A DNA stretch of 64,000 nt from contig NZ_JBATXG010000025.1 of NCBI RefSeq assembly GCF_049673105.1, forward strand, positions 143,350 to 207,349, given 5' to 3'. The stretch is from Castellaniella sp049673105. GTDB lineage: Bacteria > Pseudomonadota > Gammaproteobacteria > Burkholderiales > Burkholderiaceae_B. Made by a program: the position numbers and the translations under genes. This document shows, piece after piece, positions 25,383 to 35,072 of this stretch (position 1 is the stretch's first letter; each line of letters opens with the position of its first letter). The notes beneath the pieces were generated by a model. It saw only the letters and a program-made list of their open reading frames with translations, had not been told where the DNA came from and did not search any database.

Positions 25383-26222
25383 ATGTTGACACCGCATCTC
25401 CTGTCGGCCGACTATCTGGACGCAGCCGTCACGGCAGCCCACACAGCGGCAGCCATTTTACAAACCCACGCCCTGCGGCGCTCCGATCTGGTCATCGACA
25501 CCAAACAGCGCAACGACCTGGTGTCGCAGGCCGACCGCGAAGCCGAACAGGCCATCATCGCCATCCTGCAAGAACGCACCCCGGACATCGGCATCATCGC
25601 CGAGGAATCCGGCGGACAGCCGGGCAGCCAGGCGACCTGGTGCATCGACCCGCTGGACGGCACGACCAATTTTCTAAGCGGCATTCCGCATTATGCCGTC
25701 TCGATCGCCCTGATCGGCCACGCCGGCTGCCGCCCCGACGGCCAGACCGTGCTGCCGCAAGACACGCCGCTGATTGGCGTGGTCTACGACCCGAACCGCC
25801 AGGAATTGTTCACGGCGCTGCACGGTATCGGCTCCTGGCTCAACGGCCAGCGCATCCAGTGCTCGCAGACCGCCTCGCTGGACCAGGCCGTGCTGGCCAC
25901 CGGCTTCCCGTTCCGGGACTTTTCATTCGAACCGCAATACATGCCCGGCTTTCTGGACGCCATGCACCAGACGCGCGGCGTGCGCCGGCTGGGGGCTGCC
26001 GCACTGGATCTGGCCTGGACGGCCTGCGGGCGCTACGATGGTTATTGGGAAATGGGTCTGGCGCCCTGGGACGTGGCGGCAGGCACCGTGCTGGTCCGCG
26101 CCGCCGGCGGCGTCTGCGAAGACCTGCGCCGCCAGGAACCCTGGCCCCAGGGCGGCTATGTCATCGCCACCAATCCCCATCTTGCCCTGCCCCTGGACGC
26201 ACTGATCACTCCACATCTATGA
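25383..26222 (+). CDS. Inositol monophosphatase family protein
   Basis: A 279-residue protein from ATG 25383 (AGGAAC upstream; an in-frame ATG at 25308 lacks support). Metal-binding motifs are complete: AEESGG, WCIDPLDGTTNFLSG and APWDVAAGTVLV. The family dephosphorylates myo-inositol phosphates and related sugar or nucleotide phosphates; SuhB in this family also acts in rRNA antitermination complexes. Without wider context I do not name it suhB. Its stop overlaps the next start (ATGA), so it is cotranscribed with the M20 hydrolase. Confidence 0.93.
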   Translation: MLTPHLLSADYLDAAVTAAHTAAAILQTHALRRSDLVIDTKQRNDLVSQADREAEQAIIAILQERTPDIGIIAEESGGQPGSQATWCIDPLDGTTNFLSGIPHYAVSIALIGHAGCRPDGQTVLPQDTPLIGVVYDPNRQELFTALHGIGSWLNGQRIQCSQTASLDQAVLATGFPFRDFSFEPQYMPGFLDAMHQTRGVRRLGAAALDLAWTACGRYDGYWEMGLAPWDVAAGTVLVRAAGGVCEDLRRQEPWPQGGYVIATNPHLALPLDALITPHL

Positions 26223-27415
26223 AACAAGCGATCCTTGACACTCTGGGCGACTGGCTGCCCGATATGACCGACATCCGGCGAGGCATCCACGCCTGGCCGG
26301 AACTGGCCTTCCAGGAAGTCCGCACCGCCGACACCGTCGCCGCCCTGCTGGAATCCTGGGGCATCGAGACGCATCGAGGGCTGGGACAAACCGGCGTGGT
26401 GGGACGCATCACCGGCACACAAGCAGGCCGTTCCATCGGCCTACGGGCCGACATGGACGCGCTGCCCATGCCCGAGGCCAACACCTTCGCCCACGCCAGC
26501 CGCAACCCCGGCGTCATGCATGCCTGCGGCCATGACGGCCACACAACCATGCTGCTGGCGGCAGGCCGCTATCTGGCGCAACACCGGGATTTCCCAGGAA
26601 CCGTCAACCTGATCTTCCAGCCCGCCGAAGAAGGCGGGGGCGGCGCCCGCCACATGATCGAAGACGGCCTGTTCGATCGGTTTCCCATGGACGCCGTCTT
26701 CGGCATGCACAACTGGCCGGGATTGCCGGTCGGCACGTTCGGCCTGACCGAAGGCCCGATCATGGCCTCCAGCAACCGTTTCGACATCACCCTGACGGGG
26801 CGCGGCGCCCACGGCGCCATGCCCCATCTGGGCGTGGACCCGGTCGTGGCCGCTGCGCAGCTGACGCTGGCTTTCCAGACCATCCTGACACGCGACCAAG
26901 ACCCCCTGGACGCCGGCGTCATCAGCGTCACCCAGATCCACGCGGGGTCGGCTGACAACGTCATTCCCGACCAGGCCGTGCTGCGCGGCACGGTGCGCAC
27001 CCTGTCCACTGCTGTGCTGGATGTGATCGAATCCCGCATGCGCGATATCTCGCAGCACCTGGCCCAGGCCTTGCGCTGCACCGCCGATTTCAATTTCAGC
27101 CGCGAATACCCCGCCACCGTCAACCATCCGGCGCAAACCGCGCTCAGCACACAGGTCCTCAGCGACCTGGTGGGCGCAGATAATGTCCGCACCGCCGTGC
27201 GCCCGTCCATGGGCGCCGAAGACTTCGCCTTCATGCTGCAGGCCCGTCCAGGCTGCTACATCTGGATCGGCAACGGCGACGGCGACCACCGCAGCGCCGG
27301 CCACGGACTGGGCCCCTGCACCCTGCATAATGGCAGCTACGACTTCAACGACGAACTGATCCCGCTGGGCGCAGCCTACTGGGTGATGCTGACGCACCGC
27401 TATCTGGCGGCATAA
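26219..27415 (+). CDS. M20 family amidohydrolase (hippurate hydrolase-like)
   Basis: A 398-residue protein beginning MKQAILDTLGDWLPDMTDIR; the much longer frame upstream lies in the previous gene. Typical M20D landmarks are HAWPELAFQE, LRADMDALPM, MHACGHDGHT, QPAEEGGGGARHM and a C-terminal LHNGSYDFND, giving the metal-binding Cys, His and Glu set. Such enzymes cleave N-acyl amino acids or related amides (hippurate, N-acetyl amino acids, indole-acetyl conjugates). Substrate is not determined. Confidence 0.93.
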   Translation: MKQAILDTLGDWLPDMTDIRRGIHAWPELAFQEVRTADTVAALLESWGIETHRGLGQTGVVGRITGTQAGRSIGLRADMDALPMPEANTFAHASRNPGVMHACGHDGHTTMLLAAGRYLAQHRDFPGTVNLIFQPAEEGGGGARHMIEDGLFDRFPMDAVFGMHNWPGLPVGTFGLTEGPIMASSNRFDITLTGRGAHGAMPHLGVDPVVAAAQLTLAFQTILTRDQDPLDAGVISVTQIHAGSADNVIPDQAVLRGTVRTLSTAVLDVIESRMRDISQHLAQALRCTADFNFSREYPATVNHPAQTALSTQVLSDLVGADNVRTAVRPSMGAEDFAFMLQARPGCYIWIGNGDGDHRSAGHGLGPCTLHNGSYDFNDELIPLGAAYWVMLTHRYLAA

Positions 27416-27547
27416 GCCACGTCCAGCGCGATACCTGCGCGCAGGACGCCAGGGCGGCCCATCCGCCAGACCTGCCGCAGACGCATGCCGTAAAATACGC
27501 GCGGTACCAGGCCGCACACCCGCGCCGCCCCATCCGCCGAGGACGCC

Positions 27548-27940
27548 ATGTCAACCACCCTGCCCCTGAATCACCCCCCCGCCGTGCTGCGTGTAATGCC
27601 CATGCCGGCTGATGCCAACATCCACGGTGATGTCTTCGGCGGCTGGATCATGTCTCAGGTCGACATCGCCGGCTCCATCCCTGCCACCCGCCGGGCGGCA
27701 GGGCGTGTCGCCACCGTGGCGGTGAATGCCTTCACCTTCAAGCAACCCGTTTTCGTCGGCGACCTGCTCAGCTTTTACGCGACGATCACGCATACAGGCC
27801 GCACCTCGGTCACGGTGTCGGTCGAGGTCTACGCCGAACGCCAGCGTCTGGAAGCCGAAGTCGTCAAAGTCACCGAGGCCACCCTGACCTACGTGGCGAC
27901 CGACGAAAACCGCCGCAGCCGGCCTCTACCCCCCATCTGA
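27548..27940 (+). CDS. Acyl-CoA thioesterase, YciA-like hotdog protein
   Basis: A 130-residue hotdog-fold thioesterase. MPMPADANIHGDVFGGWIMSQVDIAG contains the YciA-type catalytic Asp and the conserved GGW-D pattern; NAFTFKQPVFVGDLLSFYA is the second landmark. It hydrolyses acyl-CoAs in the cytoplasm. The 132-bp gap before it has TAAAAT (27491-27496) as a possible -10 without a good -35. mgtE follows 12 bases later, probably on the same transcript. Confidence 0.92.
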   Translation: MSTTLPLNHPPAVLRVMPMPADANIHGDVFGGWIMSQVDIAGSIPATRRAAGRVATVAVNAFTFKQPVFVGDLLSFYATITHTGRTSVTVSVEVYAERQRLEAEVVKVTEATLTYVATDENRRSRPLPPI

Positions 27941-27952
27941 GGCCCCGGATTC

Positions 27953-29437
27953 ATGGTTGATCAGCCGGCTCTCACCACCGCCTCTCCTGTCGTCATCCCG
28001 CGCCGCCTGGACCCGGAAGACGCCCAGCTGGCCCTGCAGGAACTGCAGTCCATCCTGAAGCGCCAGGAGGTCGTGGACACGCTCGCCCAGCGCCAGAACG
28101 ACGCCGAGGACGAAGACGGCTCCAATCTGCTGGAAGGCATGCTGCAACGCCAGCACGAGGACGAGATCCGGCAGATCATCAACGCCCTGCATCCCGCCGA
28201 CATCGCCTTCATCCTGGAATCCCTGCCGGTCATGCAGCGCCAGGCCATCTGGCAGCTGGTCAGCCAGGAATACGATGCCGACGTGCTGCTGGAGGTCGAA
28301 GACTGGGTCCGCGAATCGCTGATCGAGTCCATGGACCACGAGGACCTGATCGCGGCCACCGGCAATATGGATGCCGACGAGATCGCGGATCTGGCCCCGG
28401 ACCTGCCGCCCGACGTCATCGCCGCCGTCCAGAAGGGCCTGACCGACGCCGAACGCGCCCAGTTGATCGCCGCCATGGGCTACCCCGAAGACACGGTCGG
28501 GGCCATCATGGACTTCGACATGGTGCGGGTGCGCGAGGACATCACCCTGGAAGTCGTGCTGCGCTACCTGCGCCGCCTGCATGAACTGCCCGATCATACC
28601 GACCAGATCTTCGTCGTGGACCGCACCGACCAGTTGCGCGGCACCCTGTCGCTGTCGCGCCTGCTGCTGAGCGAACCCGACACCCTGGTCAATGCCGTCA
28701 TGGAACCGGACGTGCTCAGCCTGAATCCCCTGGATTCCGACGCTGACGCCGCCAGCGCCTTCGAGCGCTATGACTTGGTGTCCGCCCCCGTGGTGGACGA
28801 ACAAGGCCGCCTGATCGGTCGCGTCACCATCGACGAAGTGGTGGACGTGCTGCAGGAAGACTCCCAGGAACAAGAACTGTCCCGCGCCGGTCTGCAGGAA
28901 GAAGACATCTTCGCCCCCGTCCTGTCGGCGCTGCGCAACCGCGCCCCCTGGCTGCTGGTCAATCTGTGCACAGCATCCATCGCCTCGCTGGTCGCCTCGC
29001 GTTTCGAGGACACCGTCAGCCACATCGTGATCCTGGCCTTTCTGATGTCCATCGTCGCCGGGATCGGCGGCAATTCGGGCAACCAGACCATGACCATGAT
29101 CATCCGCGCCATGGCCACGGGCCGCGTGACCGGCGCCAACATCTGGCAACTGGTCAAACGCGAACTGCAGGTCACGTTCCTGGTCGGCGCCTGCGGCAGC
29201 CTGGTCGCCGCCACGTTCGCCTGGGTGATCTCGGAATCCTATGCCATCGCCGCCGTGATGATGGCGGCCATGGTGGGCAATATGCTGATCGGCGCCGCCC
29301 TGGGCGTGTTGATCCCGCTGCTGCGCGACCGCTTCGGCAAGGACCCCGCCGTGGGCTCGTCGGTGCTGCTGACGTTTGCGACCGATTCGCTGGGGTTTTT
29401 CCTGTTCCTGGGACTGGCGACGGTGTTTTTGCTGTAG
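27953..29437 (+). CDS. mgtE: Magnesium transporter MgtE
   Basis: A 494-residue protein with the MgtE N domain (about 45-175, acidic), a CBS pair (about 175-305) and five membrane helices (about 320-494). Conserved membrane motifs are GIGGNSGNQTMTM and FATDSLGFF, the latter containing the pore Asp. In known MgtE channels the N and CBS domains sense cytoplasmic Mg2+ and close the pore. No leader riboswitch is seen, as the start lies 12 bases from the thioesterase stop. Two hairpins follow in the 3' region. Confidence 0.95.
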   Translation: MVDQPALTTASPVVIPRRLDPEDAQLALQELQSILKRQEVVDTLAQRQNDAEDEDGSNLLEGMLQRQHEDEIRQIINALHPADIAFILESLPVMQRQAIWQLVSQEYDADVLLEVEDWVRESLIESMDHEDLIAATGNMDADEIADLAPDLPPDVIAAVQKGLTDAERAQLIAAMGYPEDTVGAIMDFDMVRVREDITLEVVLRYLRRLHELPDHTDQIFVVDRTDQLRGTLSLSRLLLSEPDTLVNAVMEPDVLSLNPLDSDADAASAFERYDLVSAPVVDEQGRLIGRVTIDEVVDVLQEDSQEQELSRAGLQEEDIFAPVLSALRNRAPWLLVNLCTASIASLVASRFEDTVSHIVILAFLMSIVAGIGGNSGNQTMTMIIRAMATGRVTGANIWQLVKRELQVTFLVGACGSLVAATFAWVISESYAIAAVMMAAMVGNMLIGAALGVLIPLLRDRFGKDPAVGSSVLLTFATDSLGFFLFLGLATVFLL

Positions 29438-29478
29438 CAACCGCAATCAAGCAACCTTTCTTTGCAATGCCCGCCAAC

Positions 29479-29574
29479 TGCCCGAGTTCGGGCACCGGCA
29501 TCAGTTCATTCGTCAGGCGGTGTCCCGGAGTGGAACCGGACGACCGGCGCCCGGCACACCCCTGGGACACCGCC
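29479..29574. repeat. Inverted repeats in the mgtE-secA intergenic region
   Basis: The 200-bp gap between convergent mgtE and secA has a 7-bp dyad TGCCCGA-GT-TCGGGCA (29479-29494). It also has a perfect 11-bp stem GGCGGTGTCCC (29516-29526) pairing with GGGACACCGCC (29564-29574) around a 37-nt G+C-rich apical part. Neither is followed by a U-run in the mgtE direction. They probably form the mgtE 3' end, but the larger one is unusually elaborate. Confidence 0.6.
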
Positions 29575-29598
29575 GGGACCTAACGCAAGAACGCCTGC

Positions 29599-29629
29599 AA
29601 AAAAAAGGCCGGGATCCCATCCCGGCCTT
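29599..29629 (-). terminator. Intrinsic terminator of secA
   Basis: On the minus strand a 10-bp stem AAGGCCGGGA / TCCCGGCCTT with a 5-nt loop is followed by an unbroken run of T (29599-29606 as A on the + strand). It lies nine bases after the secA stop. Confidence 0.9.
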
Positions 29630-29637
29630 TCGAAGCA

Positions 29638-32385
29638 TCACGCCAATTTACCGTGGCATTGCTTGTATTTCTTTCCGCTGCCGCAAGGACAAGGATCATT
29701 GCGCCCGACCCTGGGCACCGCCCCTGCCGGCGCGCCACCCGAAACGCCAGGAGCCTGATCCAGACCCGGATCATCCCCGCGCAAAGCGGCATCGTAGTCC
29801 GCATGGTGATAGCGCACATTTTCCAGCGCCGGAGACGCAGGTTCTTCGACTTCGACCTGTTCCGCCGACTGGATGCGCACCGTCATCAGCACCCGGACCG
29901 TTTCATTGCGAACCCGGTCCAGCATGTCGGAAAACAGTGCGAATGCCTCGCGCTTGTAGGCCTGTTTCGGATCGACCTGCGCATAGCCGCGCAGATGAAT
30001 CCCCTGACGCAGGTGATCCAGCGATGCCAAGTGAGCGCGCCAGTTGCTGTCCAGCGCCTGCAGCAGCACCGACCGCTCGAACGGCCCCCACCCCTCGAGG
30101 CCCACCAGGGCGACCTTCTCGTCATACAGGCGCTTGGCTTCGGCCAGCACGCGATCCAGCAGATCTTCGTCCGTCAGATTGGGTTCTTTTTCCAGCATCT
30201 CAGCCAGCGGCATCGGCATCGCCCAGTCCGATTCCAGCGTTGTCTGCAGGCCAGGAACATCCCACTGCTCTTCCATCGTTTCCTCTGGAATGTAGCGACG
30301 GAATACCACGGTGATTTCCGCATCGCGCAGATTGGCGATCGTATCGGCGACCGACGTCGCCTCCAATACCTCGTTGCGCTGACCGTAGAGGACCTTGCGC
30401 TGATCGTTGGCCACGTCATCGTATTCCAGCAATTGCTTGCGGATATCGAAGTTGCGGCCTTCGACCTTGCGCTGAGCCGATTCGATCGAACGCGACACCA
30501 TGCGGGCCTCGATCGGCTCGCCTTCGGGCAGGCGCAGGCGGTCCATGATGGCCCGCACCCGGTCGCCCGCGAAAATTCGCATCAGCGAATCATCCAGCGA
30601 CAGATAGAAACGCGAGGAACCCGGATCGCCCTGGCGGCCCGCACGACCACGCAGCTGATTGTCGATGCGGCGCGATTCGTGGCGTTCCGTACCAATGATG
30701 CGCAGCCCGCCGGCAGCCTTCACGGCGGCATTGGCCGGCGCCCATTCGGCGCGGATCGTCGCAATGCGGGCTTCTTTTTCTGCGGGACTGAGATCGGGAT
30801 CGGCGCGCACCAGATCCACCTGTTTGTCCACGCTGCCACCCAGCACGATATCGGTGCCGCGCCCGGCCATATTCGTCGCGATCGTGATGTGCCCCGGCTT
30901 GCCGGCCTCGGCCACGATCTCGGCCTCGCGGGCGTGCTGTTTTGCATTCAGCACGCTATGCGGCAGACCGTCTTTTTGCAAGGCATTCGATAGCAATTCC
31001 GAATTTTCAATGCTGGTCGTGCCTACCAGCACCGGTTGGCCGCGCTTATGGCAATCGATGATGTCCGCCAGGATCGCCCGATATTTTTCCGCATCGCTCT
31101 TGAAGACTTGATCATTCTGATCGTCGCGGGCCATGGGCCGGTTGGTCGGGATGATGACCGTTTCCAGGCCGTAGATTTCCTGAAACTCGTAGGCTTCGGT
31201 ATCTGCCGTCCCCGTCATGCCCGACAGTTTGTCGTACATGCGGAAATAATTCTGGAAGGTGATCGATGCCAGGGTCTGATTTTCGTTCTGGATGCGCACG
31301 CCTTCCTTGGCTTCGACCGCCTGATGCAGACCGTCGGACCAACGGCGACCGGCCATCAGACGCCCGGTGAATTCGTCCACGATGACGACTTCGCCGTTTT
31401 GCACCACATACTGCTGATCCAGATGGAACAGATTGTGCGCCCGCAACGCCACCAGCAAATGGTGCATCAGGGAAATGTGGCGCGGGTCGTACAGCGATTC
31501 GCCGTCCGGCAGGATGCCCTGCTGGATCATGATCTGTTCCGCCTTGACCTGCCCCGCCTCGGACAGATGCACCTGCTGGGCCTTTTCATCGACCCAGAAA
31601 TCGCCTTCGGGTTCAGGCTCGTGCGGCTTGGGTTCTTCCGTCATGCGCACCATCAAGGACGGCACCTTGTTCATGCGGATGTAGAGTTCGGTGTTGTCTT
31701 CCGCCTGTCCGGAAATGATCAGGGGCGTGCGCGCCTCGTCGATCAGGATGGAGTCGACCTCGTCAACGATGGCGTAGGCCAGATTGCGCTGACGGCGGTC
31801 TTCCGGACGGAATTCCATATTGTCGCGCAGGTAATCGAAGCCATATTCGTTATTGGTGCCGTAGGTGATATCGGCCTGATAAGCGGCGCGCTTTTCCTCG
31901 TTTTCCTGCTGCGGCACGACCACACCGGTCGTCATGCCCAGGAAGCCATACAGGCGCCCCATCCATTCGGCATCGCGCCGGGCCAGGTAATCGTTGACCG
32001 TGACGACGTGCACGCCGCGCCCCGGCAGCGCATTCAAATAGACCGCCAGGGTCGCCATCAGCGTTTTACCCTCGCCGGTGCGCATTTCAGCAATCTGGCC
32101 GTTGTGCAAAGCGATGGCGCCCAGCATCTGCACATCGAAATGGCGCATGCCAAATACGCGCTTGCTGGCCTCGCGCACGACGGCAAAGGCCTCGGGCAGC
32201 AGGGAGTTCAGAGATTTTCCATCAGCGATGCGCTGGCGGAATTCGGCGGTCTTGGCCTGCAGCTCGTCATCTGACAGAGCTTGCAGAGCGGGTTCGAGCG
32301 CATTGATCTGTGCGACCTGCTTGCGGTACTGCTTCAGCAGCCTGTCGTTGCGGCTGCCAATGATTTTTTTGAGCAGAGAAACCAT
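29638..32385 (-). CDS. secA: Preprotein translocase ATPase SecA
   Basis: A 915-residue protein from ATG 32385 (MVSLLKKIIGSRNDR); the 24-residue upstream extension is not conserved. Walker A is in EMRTGEGKTLMA (about 100-111), the DEAD-like box is DEVDSILIDEARTPLI, and the C-terminus is a zinc-binding SEC-C motif (RNDPCPCGSGKKYKQCHG) that contacts SecB and ribosomes. It drives protein export through SecYEG at the inner membrane. It ends with a strong terminator. Confidence 0.98.
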   Translation of the reverse strand: MVSLLKKIIGSRNDRLLKQYRKQVAQINALEPALQALSDDELQAKTAEFRQRIADGKSLNSLLPEAFAVVREASKRVFGMRHFDVQMLGAIALHNGQIAEMRTGEGKTLMATLAVYLNALPGRGVHVVTVNDYLARRDAEWMGRLYGFLGMTTGVVVPQQENEEKRAAYQADITYGTNNEYGFDYLRDNMEFRPEDRRQRNLAYAIVDEVDSILIDEARTPLIISGQAEDNTELYIRMNKVPSLMVRMTEEPKPHEPEPEGDFWVDEKAQQVHLSEAGQVKAEQIMIQQGILPDGESLYDPRHISLMHHLLVALRAHNLFHLDQQYVVQNGEVVIVDEFTGRLMAGRRWSDGLHQAVEAKEGVRIQNENQTLASITFQNYFRMYDKLSGMTGTADTEAYEFQEIYGLETVIIPTNRPMARDDQNDQVFKSDAEKYRAILADIIDCHKRGQPVLVGTTSIENSELLSNALQKDGLPHSVLNAKQHAREAEIVAEAGKPGHITIATNMAGRGTDIVLGGSVDKQVDLVRADPDLSPAEKEARIATIRAEWAPANAAVKAAGGLRIIGTERHESRRIDNQLRGRAGRQGDPGSSRFYLSLDDSLMRIFAGDRVRAIMDRLRLPEGEPIEARMVSRSIESAQRKVEGRNFDIRKQLLEYDDVANDQRKVLYGQRNEVLEATSVADTIANLRDAEITVVFRRYIPEETMEEQWDVPGLQTTLESDWAMPMPLAEMLEKEPNLTDEDLLDRVLAEAKRLYDEKVALVGLEGWGPFERSVLLQALDSNWRAHLASLDHLRQGIHLRGYAQVDPKQAYKREAFALFSDMLDRVRNETVRVLMTVRIQSAEQVEVEEPASPALENVRYHHADYDAALRGDDPGLDQAPGVSGGAPAGAVPRVGRNDPCPCGSGKKYKQCHGKLA

Positions 32386-32487
32386 AGTATGTCGTCGCTG
32401 CGGGCCAGTCCGGGATCGATCAGAACTGGCAACCGGAAAATTGTCAGGTACGGCCACCGAACAGTGACCGCAGGTAAACGATGCAGT

Positions 32488-33498
32488 TTAACGCAGCTGG
32501 GGGGCACCCGCTTTGGGGGCGCCATCCACCGCGGCCCAGCGCGTGGATCCCGGTGCATTCAGGGGGTGATCGCCAGACTGAATGAACAGGGTCGGGTCCA
32601 AGGGATAGTCGGCCATGCGGATTTCGAAATGCAGGTGCGATCCCGTCGAACGACCGGTGCTGCCCACCTTGGCGATCACATCCCCCTGGCGCACGATGTC
32701 GCCGACCTTGACCGACAGGCTGGACGCATGCGCGTAACGCGTGCGCAAACCGTTGCCATGATCGATTTCAACCATCTTGCCGTAGCCTCGCTGCGTACCC
32801 GATCGCACCACCAACCCCCCGGACGCCGCCCGGATCGGTTCGCCCCGAGGCGCCACGAAATCCAGCCCTTCGTGCATGGTACGGCGCCCGCTGACCGGAT
32901 TGCGCCGCCAACCAAACGAAGAGCTGAGCGCCGGATAATTCACCGGGGACAGCGTCGGCAGGCTGGCCTGGAAACCCGCCTGACGGGACAAGGCCGCATC
33001 GACCAGACTGTAGGCGTCTTCCTGATGGCTCAAGCGCTGGCTCAGGGCATCGATATCACGGCCTAGCTGTTCAGCCGAATCCACTGCCGGCAAGGCGGTC
33101 GTATCCTGTTCGGAAATATCGTCCAATACCTGCGAGGGATCGGCCTGCGGCTGGGCCATGATTTCAGACGCCAGTTCCGGCGCGCTGTAACCCAGGCCGG
33201 CAGCCGCCGCGATCTGGCTGCGCGCGACCTCCATGGCCAGGACCCGACCCTGCAATTCTCCGACCTTGCCGGCAAGCCCTGCGATACTGCCCTGGAGGGT
33301 GACAGATTCCTGCTGCAGTTTGGCGTCCAGCGCCTGGCGCTGACCGGCATCCAGGCCCGCCGACTGCCAGGACTGCCACTGCGCCCCGCCCCAGGCCGCC
33401 AGGACCAAGGCCAGCGTCAGCCCCCCTGCTTTGAGCCAACGCACGCTAGAATGCCCAGACGGCCTTGCCGCCCGCAATGTTCCAACCCATTTTTTCAT
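32488..33498 (-). CDS. Membrane-anchored M23 (LytM) family peptidase
   Basis: A 336-residue protein with a basic N-terminus, one membrane helix (about 24-42), a coiled-coil region (about 50-190) and a C-terminal LytM domain. Its motifs are SSFGWRRNPVSGRRTMHEGLDF and GSTGRSTGSHLHFEI. The His, Asp and HxH zinc ligands are present, so it may be an active endopeptidase on peptidoglycan cross-links, rather than an EnvC-type degenerate activator. It lies between secA and lpxC, a conserved arrangement in this group. It starts close to the divergent DUF721 gene. Confidence 0.92.
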   Translation of the reverse strand: MKKWVGTLRAARPSGHSSVRWLKAGGLTLALVLAAWGGAQWQSWQSAGLDAGQRQALDAKLQQESVTLQGSIAGLAGKVGELQGRVLAMEVARSQIAAAAGLGYSAPELASEIMAQPQADPSQVLDDISEQDTTALPAVDSAEQLGRDIDALSQRLSHQEDAYSLVDAALSRQAGFQASLPTLSPVNYPALSSSFGWRRNPVSGRRTMHEGLDFVAPRGEPIRAASGGLVVRSGTQRGYGKMVEIDHGNGLRTRYAHASSLSVKVGDIVRQGDVIAKVGSTGRSTGSHLHFEIRMADYPLDPTLFIQSGDHPLNAPGSTRWAAVDGAPKAGAPQLR

Positions 33499-33512
33499 CC
33501 AATTTTTCCTTC

Positions 33513-33980
33513 ATGTCATCGGCCTCGCATCACCGCAGCCATTCACCAGGGGTGTCGGCCCTGAACTGGCTGAGCCATCATCCGCAAGGAGCGCGTCTGC
33601 TGCAGACGGCTCACGAATTGCTGGCCCTGCAAGGGGTGCTGGCCCGCATCCTGCCGCCGGCACTGGGGCGCCGCATCCAGGTGGCCCGTGTTGATGGACA
33701 GCAAATCACCGTCATGGTTCCCAGCCCGGCGCACGCAGCCCGACTGCGTCAGCTGACGGACGGCACCGCTCGCCAGCTGCGGGATGCCGGCTGGCCGATT
33801 GATGCGATTGTCGTGCGGATTGATGCCGCCATGGGCCTGGATGGGACACAAAAGCCCGCCAGGGAAACCCAGCCCCTGAACGAACAGGCGCTGCAGTCGT
33901 TTGAGTCCCTGCAGCAACAACTAAGCCCCGGCCCGCTGGCCGACGCCGTGGCGCGACTGCTGCAGCATCACCGACGCTGA
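33513..33980 (+). CDS. DUF721/DciA-like protein
   Basis: About 155 residues from ATG 33513; earlier in-frame ATGs (33465, 33477) would overlap the divergent peptidase gene. Residues ~15-105 match the DUF721 domain (LNWLSHHPQGARLLQTAHELL, then LARILPPAL and VPSPAHAARLRQLT). Homologues called DciA load or regulate the replicative helicase DnaB in bacteria lacking DnaC. Its place between lpxC and an M23 peptidase is typical for the family. The Shine-Dalgarno is poor. Confidence 0.82.
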   Translation: MSSASHHRSHSPGVSALNWLSHHPQGARLLQTAHELLALQGVLARILPPALGRRIQVARVDGQQITVMVPSPAHAARLRQLTDGTARQLRDAGWPIDAIVVRIDAAMGLDGTQKPARETQPLNEQALQSFESLQQQLSPGPLADAVARLLQHHRR

Positions 33981-34007
33981 CATCTCGGTGCGGGTCCGCC
34001 GGGGAAA

Positions 34008-34931
34008 TCAGGCGAACTGCCAGTCGCGGGTATAGGCCGCCGGCGCGGTTTCCGGCGAATCGTAACTGACCAGTTCCCAGCAATCCTGCTGCGCCAGCAA
34101 AGCGCGCACCAGCTGGTTGTTCAGTCCGTGACCCGATTTGCAGGCCACATAACGGGCCACCAAGGGTTTGCCGGCCAGATACAGATCCCCGATCGCATCG
34201 AGGATTTTGTGTTTGACGAATTCGTCGTCATAGCGCAGGCCATCGGCATTGAGCACGCGATATTCGTCCATGACGATGGCGTTGTCCAGACTGCCGCCCC
34301 GTGCCAGCCCCATGGAGCGCAGGGCTTCGACCTCGCTGGCAAAGCCGAAGGTGCGCGCGCGGGCGATGGCCTTGACGTAAGAATCGCGTGCGAAGTCGAC
34401 CTCGGCCCGATTGGCGGTGGAATCGATGGCCGGATGGCGGAAATCGATGGAAAACGACAGCGCAAAGCCATCGTAGGGTTCCAGTCGCGCCCATTTGGCG
34501 GCGGGGCCTTCGCCCTCGCGGATTTCGACGGGTTTCAGAACCCGGATGAACTGCTTGGGCGCAGCCTGTTCCTGCAATCCGGCGCTACGCAACAGATAGA
34601 CGAAGGTGCCGGCGCTGCCATCCATGATGGGGACTTCTTCGGCATCCAGATCGATATGCAGATTGTCGACCCCCAGCCCGGCCAGGGCCGACATCAGGTG
34701 TTCGACGGTAGAGACACGCACCGAACCCTGCTGCAGCACAGAGGCCATCCGCGTATCACCCACGGCATCGGCGCGCGCAGGCAGATCAACCACCTGGGGC
34801 AGATCGATGCGATGGAACACGATGCCGGTATTGGGCTCGGCGGGGCGCAAAGTGATTTCCACGCGGCGACCGGAATGCAGGCCCACGCCTTTGGTGGAAA
34901 TCGATCGTTTGATAGTGCGCTGTAAGAGCAT
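34008..34931 (-). CDS. lpxC: UDP-3-O-acyl-N-acetylglucosamine deacetylase
   Basis: A 307-residue LpxC. Zinc ligands are visible in VEHLMSA (His ~79) and KHKILDAIGD (His ~238, Asp ~242), with the catalytic Glu in the EVPIMDGSAG region and general-acid His in CKSGHGLNN. It catalyses the committed step of lipid A synthesis in the cytoplasm. It is separated from ftsZ by 241 bases containing a hairpin and a TACAAT (about 35000) that could serve as its own -10. Confidence 0.97.
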   Translation of the reverse strand: MLLQRTIKRSISTKGVGLHSGRRVEITLRPAEPNTGIVFHRIDLPQVVDLPARADAVGDTRMASVLQQGSVRVSTVEHLMSALAGLGVDNLHIDLDAEEVPIMDGSAGTFVYLLRSAGLQEQAAPKQFIRVLKPVEIREGEGPAAKWARLEPYDGFALSFSIDFRHPAIDSTANRAEVDFARDSYVKAIARARTFGFASEVEALRSMGLARGGSLDNAIVMDEYRVLNADGLRYDDEFVKHKILDAIGDLYLAGKPLVARYVACKSGHGLNNQLVRALLAQQDCWELVSYDSPETAPAAYTRDWQFA

Positions 34932-35072
34932 GGGATATTTCTGATCGGCGACGGTCGTCAGGCGGACGGCCCCGTCGATAGCGTGAGTAATCTGCCCATT
35001 GTAACGGGTCTACGGGTTTTCCACGACCCTTTTACCGAAACACTTGCTACTTGAACAAATGAAACAAGCGAA

